Assembly (NCBI GenBank): GCA_949752735.1
Contig: OX457037.1
Span: 33,544,956-33,608,955, forward strand
Direction of reading: 5' to 3'
Origin: Lumbricus terrestris
Lineage: Eukaryota; Annelida; Clitellata; Crassiclitellata; Lumbricidae
Length of the DNA stretch: 64,000 nt
Every line of letters starts with the position of its first letter. Position 1 is the stretch's first letter. The notes beneath the pieces are model-generated. The model was given only the letters and a program-made list of their open reading frames with translations, was not told the origin of the DNA and searched no databases. Made by a program: the position numbers and the translations under genes. Shown here in pieces: positions 1 to 11,286 of the stretch.

Positions 1-2811
1 TTACTGGTTTATATTGTACACCTAAAATAAATAAATTTATTAATTAACACTGTATTTTATGGGCAAGGCTGGGTCTGCGACATACGCATGATTTAAAAAT
101 GGCAACACATCCAAAATGGCTCCTGATTGACCATGGTCCTGTCTTGGTCAAAGCCTTAGTTTTCACACCCTACAATTCTTTGTCACTATCTCAATCTTCT
201 GACCTCACAGTCTTAGCCCTGTTATCTGTGACACCTGGCCAGCCGATCTTAGTTACGTTTTGTAGAGTAGTCTTATATTAAGAGACTGCATGGTTTTTTT
301 AACATTAATGGTGTATACCTGGTATACATTCTGTTGTCATCATTGCTCATATTAAATAGTGTCTTTTTCAAGTCTGTTATACGCAAATCATGAGCCAACC
401 TTACACATAACCACTGGCAATATAACTTACACAAAGAATGATGTATAGGGAAAGGTCTAGTCGCAATTTTCATATAGTCCTACATTGAGCGACTGGATGG
501 TTAAAATATTGATATACATTCTGTAGTCATAATTGCTCGTACATTAAATAAAATTGCTTATTCACAAATCATCCTTACAACCCTCCCATGCACTTGCAAG
601 AAAACTTACACAGAAAGAAGGAGGGAGAAATGGAGGCAGAAGAGGAGGTCAACACCAGATGAGATCACAGACACAGTTACAGGAACCTAATTGTGAGTAG
701 ACCACATTTTCTGAATACCTATGATAACCTACACTTACGAAAAATGGGCAACATGTTATGAAGAAGAAAAGCTCTTGACAAGTGACTCAGTATTATGCCC
801 GCCTTTGATATTTGACAGGAATCAACAGGCACACGCTTCACTTAGCAACAATTCCGACCACTGCCCTTCAGAATCATTATAACCCACAGGCCACCACCAC
901 CAGTCTCTTTGAATGATCACTTTTGATAAAAAAAGTAACCAGCCACAGTAACTAGTCATCTGAAAGAACAGAATAACTATAATAGTCACCTACAAATAGT
1001 TACTTAAGAAAATGTAAGTATCTTCAGTTTAACATTTTTTATTTTTAATCCTAATTTAACTTGAATTTTGAGCTCCCTCCATGATGAAAATATTCTTTGA
1101 AATTTATGAACAAAGGGCAAATAGTCAAAAGACACTGGCACAAACAGAAGTGTCTGGATATTAGTGGATATTGCAGTTGATGACATAGCACCACTAGGCC
1201 TAACAATAATTTTTATATGCTACCATAATTGAAAGTTCTAGACAATTCAACCATATAGTTTGATCTTAAGGTAACAAAAAGTACCAACATCATTTACTGC
1301 CAACGACAGATATTGGTCTGTAGTCTTAATTGATTAGTCATAGTATTTGCAGCTTACACACATATATTTTCGTGGTAATGCCAATAGCATAGATGTAAAA
1401 GCAGCTAGAGTATACTGCACAGTGTACACAACATAATGACGTCATTATATAATGCGTCGCGTAGTGCTCGAGTTCTGACCAGGTGCATTAGTGGGTGTTT
1501 AAATAAGCAAGTAGACCTATCAATAATAGCTGTTTCTAGCATTTCCGGCTGATTTTAAGATGAATCTGCCAGATAATAGAAACTACAATATTTAGGGACC
1601 CACACATGTGAAAAAGTTGTGTGGGCTAAAAATCAGCAGTTTAGAATAATTTCCCTGAATATGTTTATTTAGTTTTACTATTAGACTTAACAAATGGCAA
1701 TGAAAATATTCCTAAAATTATATATGTTGGGCCCCTAAAGTTTGGTGACCGTGTTCAGCCGAACATGTTGATTGTTGAACATGCCTTCGATCTAAGCATG
1801 TCATTGGTGTCTGCATGGCCAATGGCCATCTTCTATTCACATGTCAGGACAGCGATAGTTCCTCGATAATTTTAAAGACAGAAAAAGCAAAGCAGCACAA
1901 CTACGATGAAATCATTTCTTCTTGTAGACAGAGAAAAAATCTAAGGGATAAAAATGCCATAGGTTTCAGCAGATATTTTTTTGTAAGAGGGGCAAGACAC
2001 TATGGTCATGGCTAAATATTCTCGGCAAGAGCTTGAAAAAAGCAAAGCAGCATTTTAAAGAACATGAGTACTTTTTGTAGAGGTTTTATATGTAGGCTTC
2101 TCAGTTTCACTCTGTGTATTGTTCTAAGTGCTTTAGTTCAAAGTAATCTGTCAAAGATGAAAAAGTAGGAGTCAAAAATGAGTAACTTTTCCTGGACTCT
2201 GTGCCCCTGCCCCTATGTGCAGATGCCCATGAAAAATGACAATCTACAATGGGGGATGATCTGAAACAGCGATGGGAGTGGTTGTCTCCTTCACCCCATG
2301 AAAATCTCAACCCATAATTTAAACCTTGCATTTATGTATCTATTAGGTCACCCACCACATGCGGTAAATAATATTTGTGAATTTTTATAGTGCTCGTCAA
2401 TCAACACCAGTGTATGGCATGTTAATTTTACATCTCCTCTGCGCTGCCTTACACTTATGACACAGGTCGGTTGCTCCCCCTTAAGTGACATCACATCCTC
2501 AATCAATTAGACCCTAGACAAGTCTAATAACTCAAGAAAGCCCTGCAGCAACAGATGCCTCTGTGTCGAATCACAATAACTGTTGTGAAGAAACTTCACT
2601 CAGCTCATTGTAGGACAATAATTGGAGTTCAAGCAGCAGAAGCGTTTGCACAATGAAACGTCACCAACGAACGTAGCTCTCACATATTTATGTGCTCTGT
2701 AAAAGCTCATCTGAAGCGCACGAATCTCAGATCAAAAGATCGCCTGGAAAAATCCCAGACAAGACTACAGTGATTGAATTCGCAATGTTACCATTTGTAT
2801 GTTTGTATGTG

Positions 2812-3008
2812 CACTTGTTATAGCGCCCCTTCAAGCGCTCTCTACTCAGAGGCGCTCCCGAATGCAAAGCGGGCGCTGCATCGGAGTTTCATGCTGAAGC
2901 GCTGAGCAATTGCGAGTGAAGGACTTGCCCAAGGTACCTACGCGACGAGGTGGATTCGAACCTCGAACCTTCCGGCTTCAAGGCAACGACACCACCACCG
3001 CGCCCCAC
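2812..3008 (-). repeat. tRNA-derived SINE copy
   Basis: On the minus strand it reads GGGGCGCGGTGGTGGTGTCG..., then a B-box-like GGTTCGAATCC and GGGCAAGTCCTTCACTCGCA, ending at GGGGCGCTATAACAAGTG. It belongs to the same family as the copies near 14.5, 19.1 and 57.4 kb. Confidence 0.75.
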
Positions 3009-3046
3009 CATTACCAATAGTTTATTTACCAACGTCTGCTAGTGCC

Positions 3047-3412
3047 CAGGGGCAGATCCAGGGGGGCAATCCAGCCATGGCCCCCATTTCAAAAATGCAC
3101 AGGACGTGCCCCCCAATTTGATTTGAACAAGCATTAAATCAATGCAGCGGGAGAGAAAAGTAGGGTACGACGAGTTTAGTGAGGTCATAGCATGTCATGT
3201 CATAGTATATTATTTCATTGCTTGCAGAGACTACGTCGAGTTGTCGACCAGATGACTGATGACTAAAAAGGGTAATCAGTTATTTTTGGCAGGGAAAATT
3301 GGCAAATTTTGTGCAGACATTTCGACCAAAAAAAGTCGTCAGATTTTTTCTGGCAAAGATCACCGAAAATTTTGCACCCCTCCCCCTTCGAAATTTTCTG
3401 TATCCGCCCTTG
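3047..3412. mobile_element. hAT-like MITE with GTCGTCAG core
   Basis: Ends CAGGGGCAGATCC and GTATCCGCCCTTG are imperfect inverse copies. The 8-bp duplication CTAGTGCC flanks it (3039-3046, 3413-3420). The interior has AAAAAAAGTCGTCAGATTTT, shared with the element at 60738-61078. Confidence 0.75.
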
Positions 3413-3804
3413 CTAGTGCCACATAATGGATGTAAAGATGAGCATTGAGCAAGCACCACTTATGGTAATGTATTCTGTGAACAACAATCGGATCCATCAA
3501 GAACCAGTCAGGTTCAATGTGTGCAGTGCATCACTCGTGAGCAGCACGTCATATTACCACAATGAAGCGTTGAAAATTGGTTGCATCTAATCTGGAATCA
3601 GTACCTGAATGAAACCTAATTTAACAACCTTCCCACGTGAAGCCATGTCAATTTGTACATGTATGTTACACCGTGCTATGTTTATACTGATATTGTTCTA
3701 AAGCTAAATAAAATGTAGACTTCTTTTCAGATGCAGTCAAACTGAGTTTCCAGAGCTGTTCAAGGGCCACTATAAGTCTGAAATGGTCAATTGCTTTGAA
3801 CTTA

Positions 3805-3805
3805 A

Positions 3806-3846
<41 letters not shown>
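3805..3846. repeat. (TTA)n microsatellite
   Basis: About 14 TTA units in a row. Confidence 0.95.
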
Positions 3847-4261
3847 GATCATCATTGTTGCATTGCTCATTATTTAAGTATGAAGTATGCTATGAAAACA
3901 CTCATGAATAATAATTAGGGAAGAGGGGTCAGGATATTATTAGCTTTTTATGGCTCCTGTTGCACTGTATTTAGTTGTTCATGATGGTATCAACAGAGTT
4001 GAACATGTACAATAAACAAGAAACTGAGGGCATGCATTCTGACATTGGACAAACATGCACACAACTACACATACATTCTACTTTTGTAGATATAAATTAA
4101 ATAAATATGTCCAGATAAAAAATTTGGTTAATGACACTTGTGGTTATGTGAACTATGGGTACAAGCAAGACAACAGTAAATCAGTAATATCTAATAATTG
4201 GCAAGTTTTCAATTCTTATACAACGCAGTGGCTTTTAGCACCTATTAGCAATTTGCCACAT

Positions 4262-4390
4262 AAATGAATGAGCGAATCAATGATTTGTCGATTCACATGA
4301 TGAGCTTAAATGAATGAATCAATGATTTGTCAATTCACATGATGAGTTTAAGTGAATGAATCAATGATTTGTCAATTCCAACGATGAGTT
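4262..4390. repeat. Three tandem units of about 42-46 bp
   Basis: Each unit carries AATCAATGATTTGTC(G/A)ATTC followed by a GATGAG step. Confidence 0.85.
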
Positions 4391-4911
4391 TTTATTCTAA
4401 ATCGGACAGTGACATCAAAGACAAAACCCATCGGCGGTCAGTCACTGTGTCCAGTGAGTATATAAAAATGACAGCATGGAAAAGAAACTCAGAGGCCCAC
4501 TCCCTTCATTCCTCTCTATATGTTAGGGAAGATTCCAGTTACTTGCACTGAAGCTCTATCTTGCCCTTTAGCACAGGTCTGCCCTTTGTTCTTCCCACTG
4601 GCTTTCCAACTACTCAAGATGACATAACGACTGGGGTGTTTCCTCTATCCTCCCTTGGGGAGTTCTAAGCAAGATAAAGTGGTGGTGTAATGGCCTATGG
4701 CATTTCGGTGAGCGCTCTAAATAACAAGTATAATCTGGTTTCAAGTTTCCCGAGAACTCCCTCTGGAATCAACAGACATCAGGCGCACAAAACCCAGGAT
4801 TGTTGCTATGTGTGCATTCTGCTTACTGTGGTGTATAATATTACGTAAATTGCATTATGCCTGTATTTTGCAATATTTACCTTTATCTATAATAACTAAA
4901 TTTTTGATTAG

Positions 4912-5972
4912 TGTAGCGTATTAAATCGCTATTATCTATCAATCTAACTTGTCTAGTATTAAGTGTTAATTGTAGGTAGAAGTTAAGTCAGACAATGTAG
5001 TGGCGTTGATTTAATTAGTTAATAATTGGCGTTATTAGAAGAATTAATATTTAGTAATACGATCAGCAAACGAAACCACAGAAGCGCTAAAGAAGTGCAG
5101 CGAGACTGGTAGGCGTTGGTCGCTATTGGAGATTATAGCAACAAAAACAACGTAACGACGCGTAAGCCAATTAAAACGCAGTCTAACTGATTAAACACAC
5201 GTCATCGACAGAAACGGTTGAAAGATCGATTTCTGCAGTTGGAGCTAATGGCGAAGGGTCATTTTGTTGCGGCAAATGAACTCTTAAGTGAAATTAGCGG
5301 CAGAATGATTGGTATGTGGCACCTTCGACGTTGAGAAGAAGGGTGGCCAACGGACGTTCAGTTTTCGAGATAGTTTTTGCGATCGAGGTAAATTCTAGAA
5401 CTTGGAGAACTATCGTCATTCGTGGGTGAAGAGTTAGCTCGAGGATTTTGAATTCTACGAACATTGGAGAGAGTCGCTGGAGATAATCACACGGTTGATT
5501 CAAACATTTATGATCACACGGTTGATCTGGACGTTAATGTGCACGCTGGAATTGTGACACATTTCATCCATTCGAGTAAGAATACTGGCATTTGTGAATA
5601 CAAAATATACTCCTTGGAATTTCGTTGTTCGGCCTGGACTACGAAATATCTTCGGTATATATTATTCAACTGCATATTCGAGACACTTGGTTGTCGAAAT
5701 ACAAGGATCGGAACTACGACGATTTACAGAATTGGCGGACGATGAACTAGAAAGAATTCTACACTCAAGTGAAGCTAAGAAACATAATAAATCTAGTAAT
5801 CAATCAACGCCAATAGGTAAATAGGAGACACTGCATAATTGTATTGTTTCTTTAATAGTAATCAATATATTTTACATTTAAAAGAATTGGTTTCTCTTTG
5901 AACTGGCTATTTAAATGCAGTACATGTTTGATACCTGCTAAAATGAGCATATGCTAATAATAGGTGGCTACA
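4912..5972 (+). repeat. 5' LTR of Gmr1-like element
   Basis: Direct repeat of 11287-12347 at a constant offset of 6375 bases, bounded by TG...CA and flanked upstream by ATTAG. It contains an AATAAA at 5786-5791 that could serve as the polyadenylation signal when the other LTR copy is used. The short ORFs inside it (for example 5464-5745) recur unchanged in the 3' LTR and have no recognised product, so they are not annotated as genes. Confidence 0.95.
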
Positions 5973-6314
5973 AATGGGGTGCTCGCGTCGGGATATATAA
6001 TTGACAATATTATTGTTAATTAAATTGAACTTTACTGACATTTATCTTGAAGAGACAAAACTGATTAAAATGCAAAGTTATTTGAATGTTAAAGGACATC
6101 AGCGCAACGCTGACATTAATGCTTAATTAATACATCATTAGAGTCGGTGCGATAATCTTTTGCGTAACATACACCAGAGATTGTATTACGTTAAGAGGGA
6201 GCATTAGTGTGACGCTTAATAATTTTAATAATTATTATAAGCGAGTGTGAAATTGTATAGCGCATATTTGAGCGTTAAATTTATTACTACTTGACCAAAA
6301 GTGAGTAAGTAAGA
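5973..6314 (+). promoter_or_regulatory. Leader with candidate primer binding site
   Basis: The untranslated leader lies between the 5' LTR and the gag-pol ATG. From 5975 it reads TGGGGTGCTCGCGTCGGGAT, starting with TGG as expected for pairing with a tRNA CCA end. It resembles a tRNA-Pro-type primer site but carries extra bases, so the primer tRNA is left unassigned. The rest is AT-rich and without a recognised feature. Confidence 0.5.
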
Positions 6315-9300
6315 ATGTCAATCACAGAGTGGCAACAATGGATTGATATGGGACGTGCACAGTCGTTGGAAGGTGAAGAATTGAAGGAATTTGTCAGAGA
6401 CAGACAAAACGAATTACGACAACAGAGGGCGGAGGAACGAGAAGAAGCGAAGGCTAAGTTAGCTGATGCTAAAGCAGCTAGAGAGAATGAATTGGAGCTA
6501 GCGCGTGAGGCGGCCAAAATTGCTGAGGCAAAAGCTGTTAGAGAAAACGAAATGGAAATGGCGAGGATGACCGAAGCCAGGCTTGCAAGAGAAGCGAGTG
6601 AAGCTTTAGAGCATAAGAGACTCGAGATTCAAATGAGACTGAGAGAGATAGAATCGAGAGATGGACGAAACAGAGATGATGGAGATTCCTATATGACGAT
6701 GGGCGACAACCACCAAGGAAACCAAAGTCATAAGGGAATGAAGAACATTAAATTCCCGATATTTAACGAGGCTAAAGATTGTCTTGATGCGTACCTACTC
6801 AGATTTGAGCGTACGTGTACGACATACGAGATACCAAGAGATGTATGGTCACTGATGCTAGCGCGACATCTAGAGTCGAAAGCATTAGAAGTGTACCAGC
6901 GTTTGTCAGCTGAAGAAACACAAGACTACGATTGTTTAAAGAAGCATCTCCTGAAAAGATTCCAATTAACAGAAGGAGGGTATCGTAACAAGTTTAAGAC
7001 TAGCAAGATGGAACAAGGAGAGACTCCTTCAAATTTCATTTACAGATTGCAACGATATTTGCAGCAATGGTTGCTACAAGCAGGATTTAAGCAGACCTAC
7101 GAAGGAATCGAGGGTCTACTGCTAAAGGATCAATTTTTCCTCACTTGTAGTAATGAGTTGAGGATGTTCATTAAAGAGAAAGGAAAAATGAGCTTACAGG
7201 ACACATTGACGTGTGCAGAATCTTACATCGAAGCTCATGGGTACAGATATGCCGAGAATTCTGTGAAACCTCAAGGGAGATTCAATAATGACAGAGGTAA
7301 TGGAAAGTCATTTGAAGAGAAATCGAGAGAGAAATTCCAAGGAAATGTAAACAGAGGAAGAGTTGAAACGCGACAGAACAAAGAGACAAATCACAGTGGA
7401 AATGTGATTAGAGGATTTAGTAGAGATAGAGAGCAGGCAGCAGAACACAAGATAACTTGTTTTGCGTGCGGAAAGGTAGGTCATAAAGCATTTGATTGTG
7501 TGCATAAAGCCAAAGGGTTTGTTAAACACACAGCTGCAGCCGTACAGATTTACGAGAATAGGGCGTACAGGGCTGTACAGACGAATGAAAGCACGAAATC
7601 AAATGAAGTTGACAAAACAGTAGAACGCCAGGATAGGAAAGGTAAAGATGAAATACCGAAACACATGGCAGCAAGTACGGTAGTTACAGAAAGGAAAGAT
7701 GGTTGCATTGACATTGAAAGTATAGACGAATGTCAAGCGAAAGTCAATGGAGTTGACGCCAATTGTCTTTACGATTCTGGAGCGAGTACGTGTATTGTGA
7801 GGAGATCGCTGATCAGAGATAGTGATTTGACTGGGAAGGAAACGCACTGCATCCTAGTTGATGGGAGCTTAAGGTGTTTTCCTACAGCCCATGTAAACAT
7901 TGAGAGCGAGTATTTTACTGGTGAAGTTGAGGCAATGGTTATGGACGAACCAGTAAAGCCGATAATTATTGGACGCGTGAGAGGGTTAAAATATACAGTA
8001 ACGAATGAGAACACGGATGAAAATATGATTCATTGTGACAAAGGAGAGAAAGTGGATGAGACGATTGTGAGTGAGAAACAAGAAAAAGTTGGGTATAAAG
8101 GTATACTCAAGAGAGTTGTGAATGCTAATTCACGTTGGCAAGATGCCAAGAAGACAGTAAGATTCGAGGGTGATGAAATGAGCACGGAGTATGATGATGT
8201 AATAGAGAAAGTTGTAGGTGATGACGTCATGAACAGTGACGCACATCAAACGACAGCAGCGATAGAAACGAGAGCTGAGTCGAAGAAAGTGGTGAAATAT
8301 AAACCACTCAAGGTCACCGAAATGCCCGACCTAAATATAACCACAAAAGAAATAAAAGAATTACAGAAGACAGATGAGACATTGAAGAGTTGCTGGGATA
8401 AAGCATCTGAATGGAATGGCGATGAGAAGAGTACAGAAAAAGTGCTGTACATAAAGAAAGATGGATTGTTGTACCGGAGATGGAAAGAAGTACTGAAAGA
8501 TGAAGCAAAGTGGCAGTTGATGGTGCCGAAACAGTTGAGAAATAAAGTTCTAGCTGTAGCACATAACTCGCTACTGTCAGCTCATCTGGGCATGAAGAAG
8601 ACTCACGATAAAATTGTGAATGAATTTTATTGGCCAGGAATAAATCAAGAAGTTCGGCGATATATATTAAGTTGTGATGTATGCCAGAAAGCTGTAGATA
8701 AGAAAGTGAACTACAAGGCACCGATGGGACATCTCCCAGTGCTGGATGTGCCGTTTAAGCATGTCTGTGTAGACATCATAGGAGCCATAGAGCCAATGTC
8801 TATGAGAGGATATCGTTATGTACTAACGATTATCGACTTAAGCACCAGATATCCTGAAGCGATACCATTGAAAGGTATAAGTACCGAGGAAGTGGCGGAA
8901 GCCTTGTTTAACTTTTACTGTCGGATGGGCGTACCACAAAGAATTCATACGGATAGAGGAAGCCAGTTTACGTCAGAACTAATGGCCGAAGTAAACAAAA
9001 TGTTGTTAATCAAGCATACGATGACAAGTCCATACCACGCGATGGGAAATGGTTGTGTAGAACGTCTTAATGGAACGATTAAGACAACACTGAGAAAATT
9101 GATAGGTGAACAAGTAAAAGAGTGGGACAGGTACTTGGCACCACTACTTTTCGCATTACGAGATACTGTACACGAGAGTCACGGATACACACCTTTCGAA
9201 TTAATCTTCGGAAGATCTTGTAGAGGTCCAGTACAGATATTGAAGGAACTGTGGACAAACGAAAAAGTGGAAGACGAGGTGAAGGATGTGTACACATATA

Positions 9301-11123
9301 TGACAGATCTACGAGAACGTATAGAGGAAACGTGTAACATGGCGCAGAAAGCAATTCACAAAGCTAATGCGAAGAACAAGAAGTATTACGATAAAAAGGC
9401 ACGATATAGAAAACTGGAGATAGGTGATAAAGTCCTATTGTTACTGCCGAGTTGTAATAATAAGATGCTTGTGAAATGGCAAGGACCATTTGTTGTCAGA
9501 GGGAAAATCGGAGATTACGATTATAAAGTTGAGGTTGATGGTGGAAAACTGAAAACATACCACATCAACATACTAAAGAGATATTACGAGAGGAGTGATG
9601 AAGAATTGTCAGGTTCTGAGACAATAGCATATGTGTCGGCTATTGTACATGATGGTAGAGAAGGTGAGGATGAAGAGGAGGAGATATTGAACTTGTATGT
9701 CAGTAAGCAAACTGAGACGTACAAGGATGTTGATATTAATCCACAATTAGAAGATGAACAGAGAGGTGAATTAGAGAAATTACTGAGAGAATATCAAGAC
9801 ATATTTACAGATAAACCAGGAAGAACTGACATGGTGAAACACGAGATTCATCTTACGAGTGATGAACCTGTTAGGATGAAAGCGTATCCAACACCGTATC
9901 ATCTACAGTCAGAAATTGATAAGGAAATTGAGATAATGTTAGAGAATGGGATAATAGAAAGATCAGAAGCAGCATACGCAGCACCGCTTGTTGTTGTCAA
10001 GAAGGCTGATGGAAGCAATAGACTTTGTTGCAACTATAAACAATTGAATAAAGTGACAGTTTTTGATCCAGAACCGATGATGTCAAACGAGGATATCTTC
10101 AATAAACTGAGTGGCAGCAAAATATATAGCAAGTTTGATTTTTGCAAAGGATATTGGCAAATTCCAATGAGCGAAGAATCAAAAGACTATACAACTTTCA
10201 TTTGTGCAAGTGGGTTGTATAAGTTTAATGTATTACCATTTGGATTGGTAAACAGTGCTTCAAGCTATAATAGACTGATAAGGAAGATTTTGCATGGAAC
10301 CGAGAATCTGGAGAGTTATGTTGACGACATACTAGCTCATACAGAAGGATGGACTAAACATATGAAGATTTTACGAGAATTTTTTCAAAGAGTGAGAGAT
10401 GCTCACCTGACTTTGAAACCAAAGAAATGTTCACTAGGCTATGGACGCATAGATTTCTTGGGTCATACGTTAAACAACGACGACATTAGTCCTAAAGGAG
10501 AATCGATAGATAAGATTGTGGAGATGCCACAACCGAAAACGAAGAAACAAATAAGAAGCTTTTTGGGAGCAATAAACTATTACAGAAAGTTTATTCCGCA
10601 TTGTGCTGAACTGATGGCACCATTAAGTGACTTGACTAAGAAGTCAGCAGCTAACAATGTTGATTGGAACGAGGAATTAGATGAGAGTTTTAGTAAGCTG
10701 AAAGCAGCACTTGCTAAGACACCAATACTAAAGTTACCAAACTTGGAGAAGGAATTCGTGATTCAAACGGATGCTTCGGGAAGAGGAATAGGTTGTGTCC
10801 TGATACAGCAGTATGAAGGGATAAACCACCCGATTGCATATGTGAGTAGGAAACTATTGGAGAGAGAGACGAGATATTCAGTTGAGGAGAGAGAGTGTCT
10901 AGCGATAATGTGGGGAATTAGTCGGTTTGACAGGTACTTGTGTGGAAAGCAGTTTGTGATTGAGACGGACCACTGCGGACTACAGTACATGAAGGAAGGA
11001 AGAATGAAGAATGCGAGAGTCATGAGGTGGAGTCTAGCACTGCAAAATTATTGCTTTACGATACGCTATATCAAGGGGAGCAATAATGTTATGTCTGATT
11101 ATTTGAGTAGAGGAATTACGTAG
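6315..11123 (+). CDS. Gag-Pol polyprotein, Gmr1-like Ty3/gypsy (PR-INT-RT-RH order)
   Basis: A single uninterrupted 1602-aa ORF. Residues 1-110 are charged and repetitive, likely coiled coil; 130-330 are gag-like. A CCHC zinc knuckle (C382, C385, H390, C395) ends Gag. The aspartic protease motif DSGAS starts at D487. Integrase follows with an HHCC finger near 750-790, catalytic D820, D880 and E916 (35 residues between the last two), and a C-terminal module with KWQGPF typical of GPY/F. Reverse transcriptase comes after integrase, with KFDF (D1275) and YVDD at 1335-1338, then RNase H (QTDAS, later ETDHCG). All catalytic motifs seen are intact and no frameshift separates gag and pol. The start at 6315 is the first ATG after the leader. 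Copies in other frames of this span are shadows. The domain order is read directly; the Gmr1 assignment is by known family architecture. Confidence 0.95.
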   Translation: MSITEWQQWIDMGRAQSLEGEELKEFVRDRQNELRQQRAEEREEAKAKLADAKAARENELELAREAAKIAEAKAVRENEMEMARMTEARLAREASEALEHKRLEIQMRLREIESRDGRNRDDGDSYMTMGDNHQGNQSHKGMKNIKFPIFNEAKDCLDAYLLRFERTCTTYEIPRDVWSLMLARHLESKALEVYQRLSAEETQDYDCLKKHLLKRFQLTEGGYRNKFKTSKMEQGETPSNFIYRLQRYLQQWLLQAGFKQTYEGIEGLLLKDQFFLTCSNELRMFIKEKGKMSLQDTLTCAESYIEAHGYRYAENSVKPQGRFNNDRGNGKSFEEKSREKFQGNVNRGRVETRQNKETNHSGNVIRGFSRDREQAAEHKITCFACGKVGHKAFDCVHKAKGFVKHTAAAVQIYENRAYRAVQTNESTKSNEVDKTVERQDRKGKDEIPKHMAASTVVTERKDGCIDIESIDECQAKVNGVDANCLYDSGASTCIVRRSLIRDSDLTGKETHCILVDGSLRCFPTAHVNIESEYFTGEVEAMVMDEPVKPIIIGRVRGLKYTVTNENTDENMIHCDKGEKVDETIVSEKQEKVGYKGILKRVVNANSRWQDAKKTVRFEGDEMSTEYDDVIEKVVGDDVMNSDAHQTTAAIETRAESKKVVKYKPLKVTEMPDLNITTKEIKELQKTDETLKSCWDKASEWNGDEKSTEKVLYIKKDGLLYRRWKEVLKDEAKWQLMVPKQLRNKVLAVAHNSLLSAHLGMKKTHDKIVNEFYWPGINQEVRRYILSCDVCQKAVDKKVNYKAPMGHLPVLDVPFKHVCVDIIGAIEPMSMRGYRYVLTIIDLSTRYPEAIPLKGISTEEVAEALFNFYCRMGVPQRIHTDRGSQFTSELMAEVNKMLLIKHTMTSPYHAMGNGCVERLNGTIKTTLRKLIGEQVKEWDRYLAPLLFALRDTVHESHGYTPFELIFGRSCRGPVQILKELWTNEKVEDEVKDVYTYMTDLRERIEETCNMAQKAIHKANAKNKKYYDKKARYRKLEIGDKVLLLLPSCNNKMLVKWQGPFVVRGKIGDYDYKVEVDGGKLKTYHINILKRYYERSDEELSGSETIAYVSAIVHDGREGEDEEEEILNLYVSKQTETYKDVDINPQLEDEQRGELEKLLREYQDIFTDKPGRTDMVKHEIHLTSDEPVRMKAYPTPYHLQSEIDKEIEIMLENGIIERSEAAYAAPLVVVKKADGSNRLCCNYKQLNKVTVFDPEPMMSNEDIFNKLSGSKIYSKFDFCKGYWQIPMSEESKDYTTFICASGLYKFNVLPFGLVNSASSYNRLIRKILHGTENLESYVDDILAHTEGWTKHMKILREFFQRVRDAHLTLKPKKCSLGYGRIDFLGHTLNNDDISPKGESIDKIVEMPQPKTKKQIRSFLGAINYYRKFIPHCAELMAPLSDLTKKSAANNVDWNEELDESFSKLKAALAKTPILKLPNLEKEFVIQTDASGRGIGCVLIQQYEGINHPIAYVSRKLLERETRYSVEERECLAIMWGISRFDRYLCGKQFVIETDHCGLQYMKEGRMKNARVMRWSLALQNYCFTIRYIKGSNNVMSDYLSRGIT

Positions 11124-11286
11124 TACTTAAATATATCAGTAATGTATTATAATAATGTAGGTAAGAAATAGTTCAGTAATGTTGTATTGTTATGTAAGAT
11201 AGAATAAGAATTTGATAGAAATTTAGTTGATAGATAATTAGGTGAGATTGTAAAGCCTGATTACAGACTTTTGAAGGAGGGGTATT

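Larger units (their letters stand above)
1..4906. other. Left flank without a recognised gene
   Basis: AT-rich sequence with only short random ORFs. It holds the SINE at 2812-3008, the MITE at 3047-3412, the TTA array and the 42-46-bp tandem repeat. I see no splice-linked coding segment. Confidence 0.6.

Noticed and set aside
2920..3005. tRNA gene suggested by the GGTTCGAATCC word
   Set aside because: The surrounding sequence does not fold as a complete tRNA, and the same word recurs in the SINE family.
5464..5824. 93-aa and 76-aa ORFs in the LTRs
   Set aside because: They overlap each other and recur identically only because the LTR is duplicated. There is no recognisable product.
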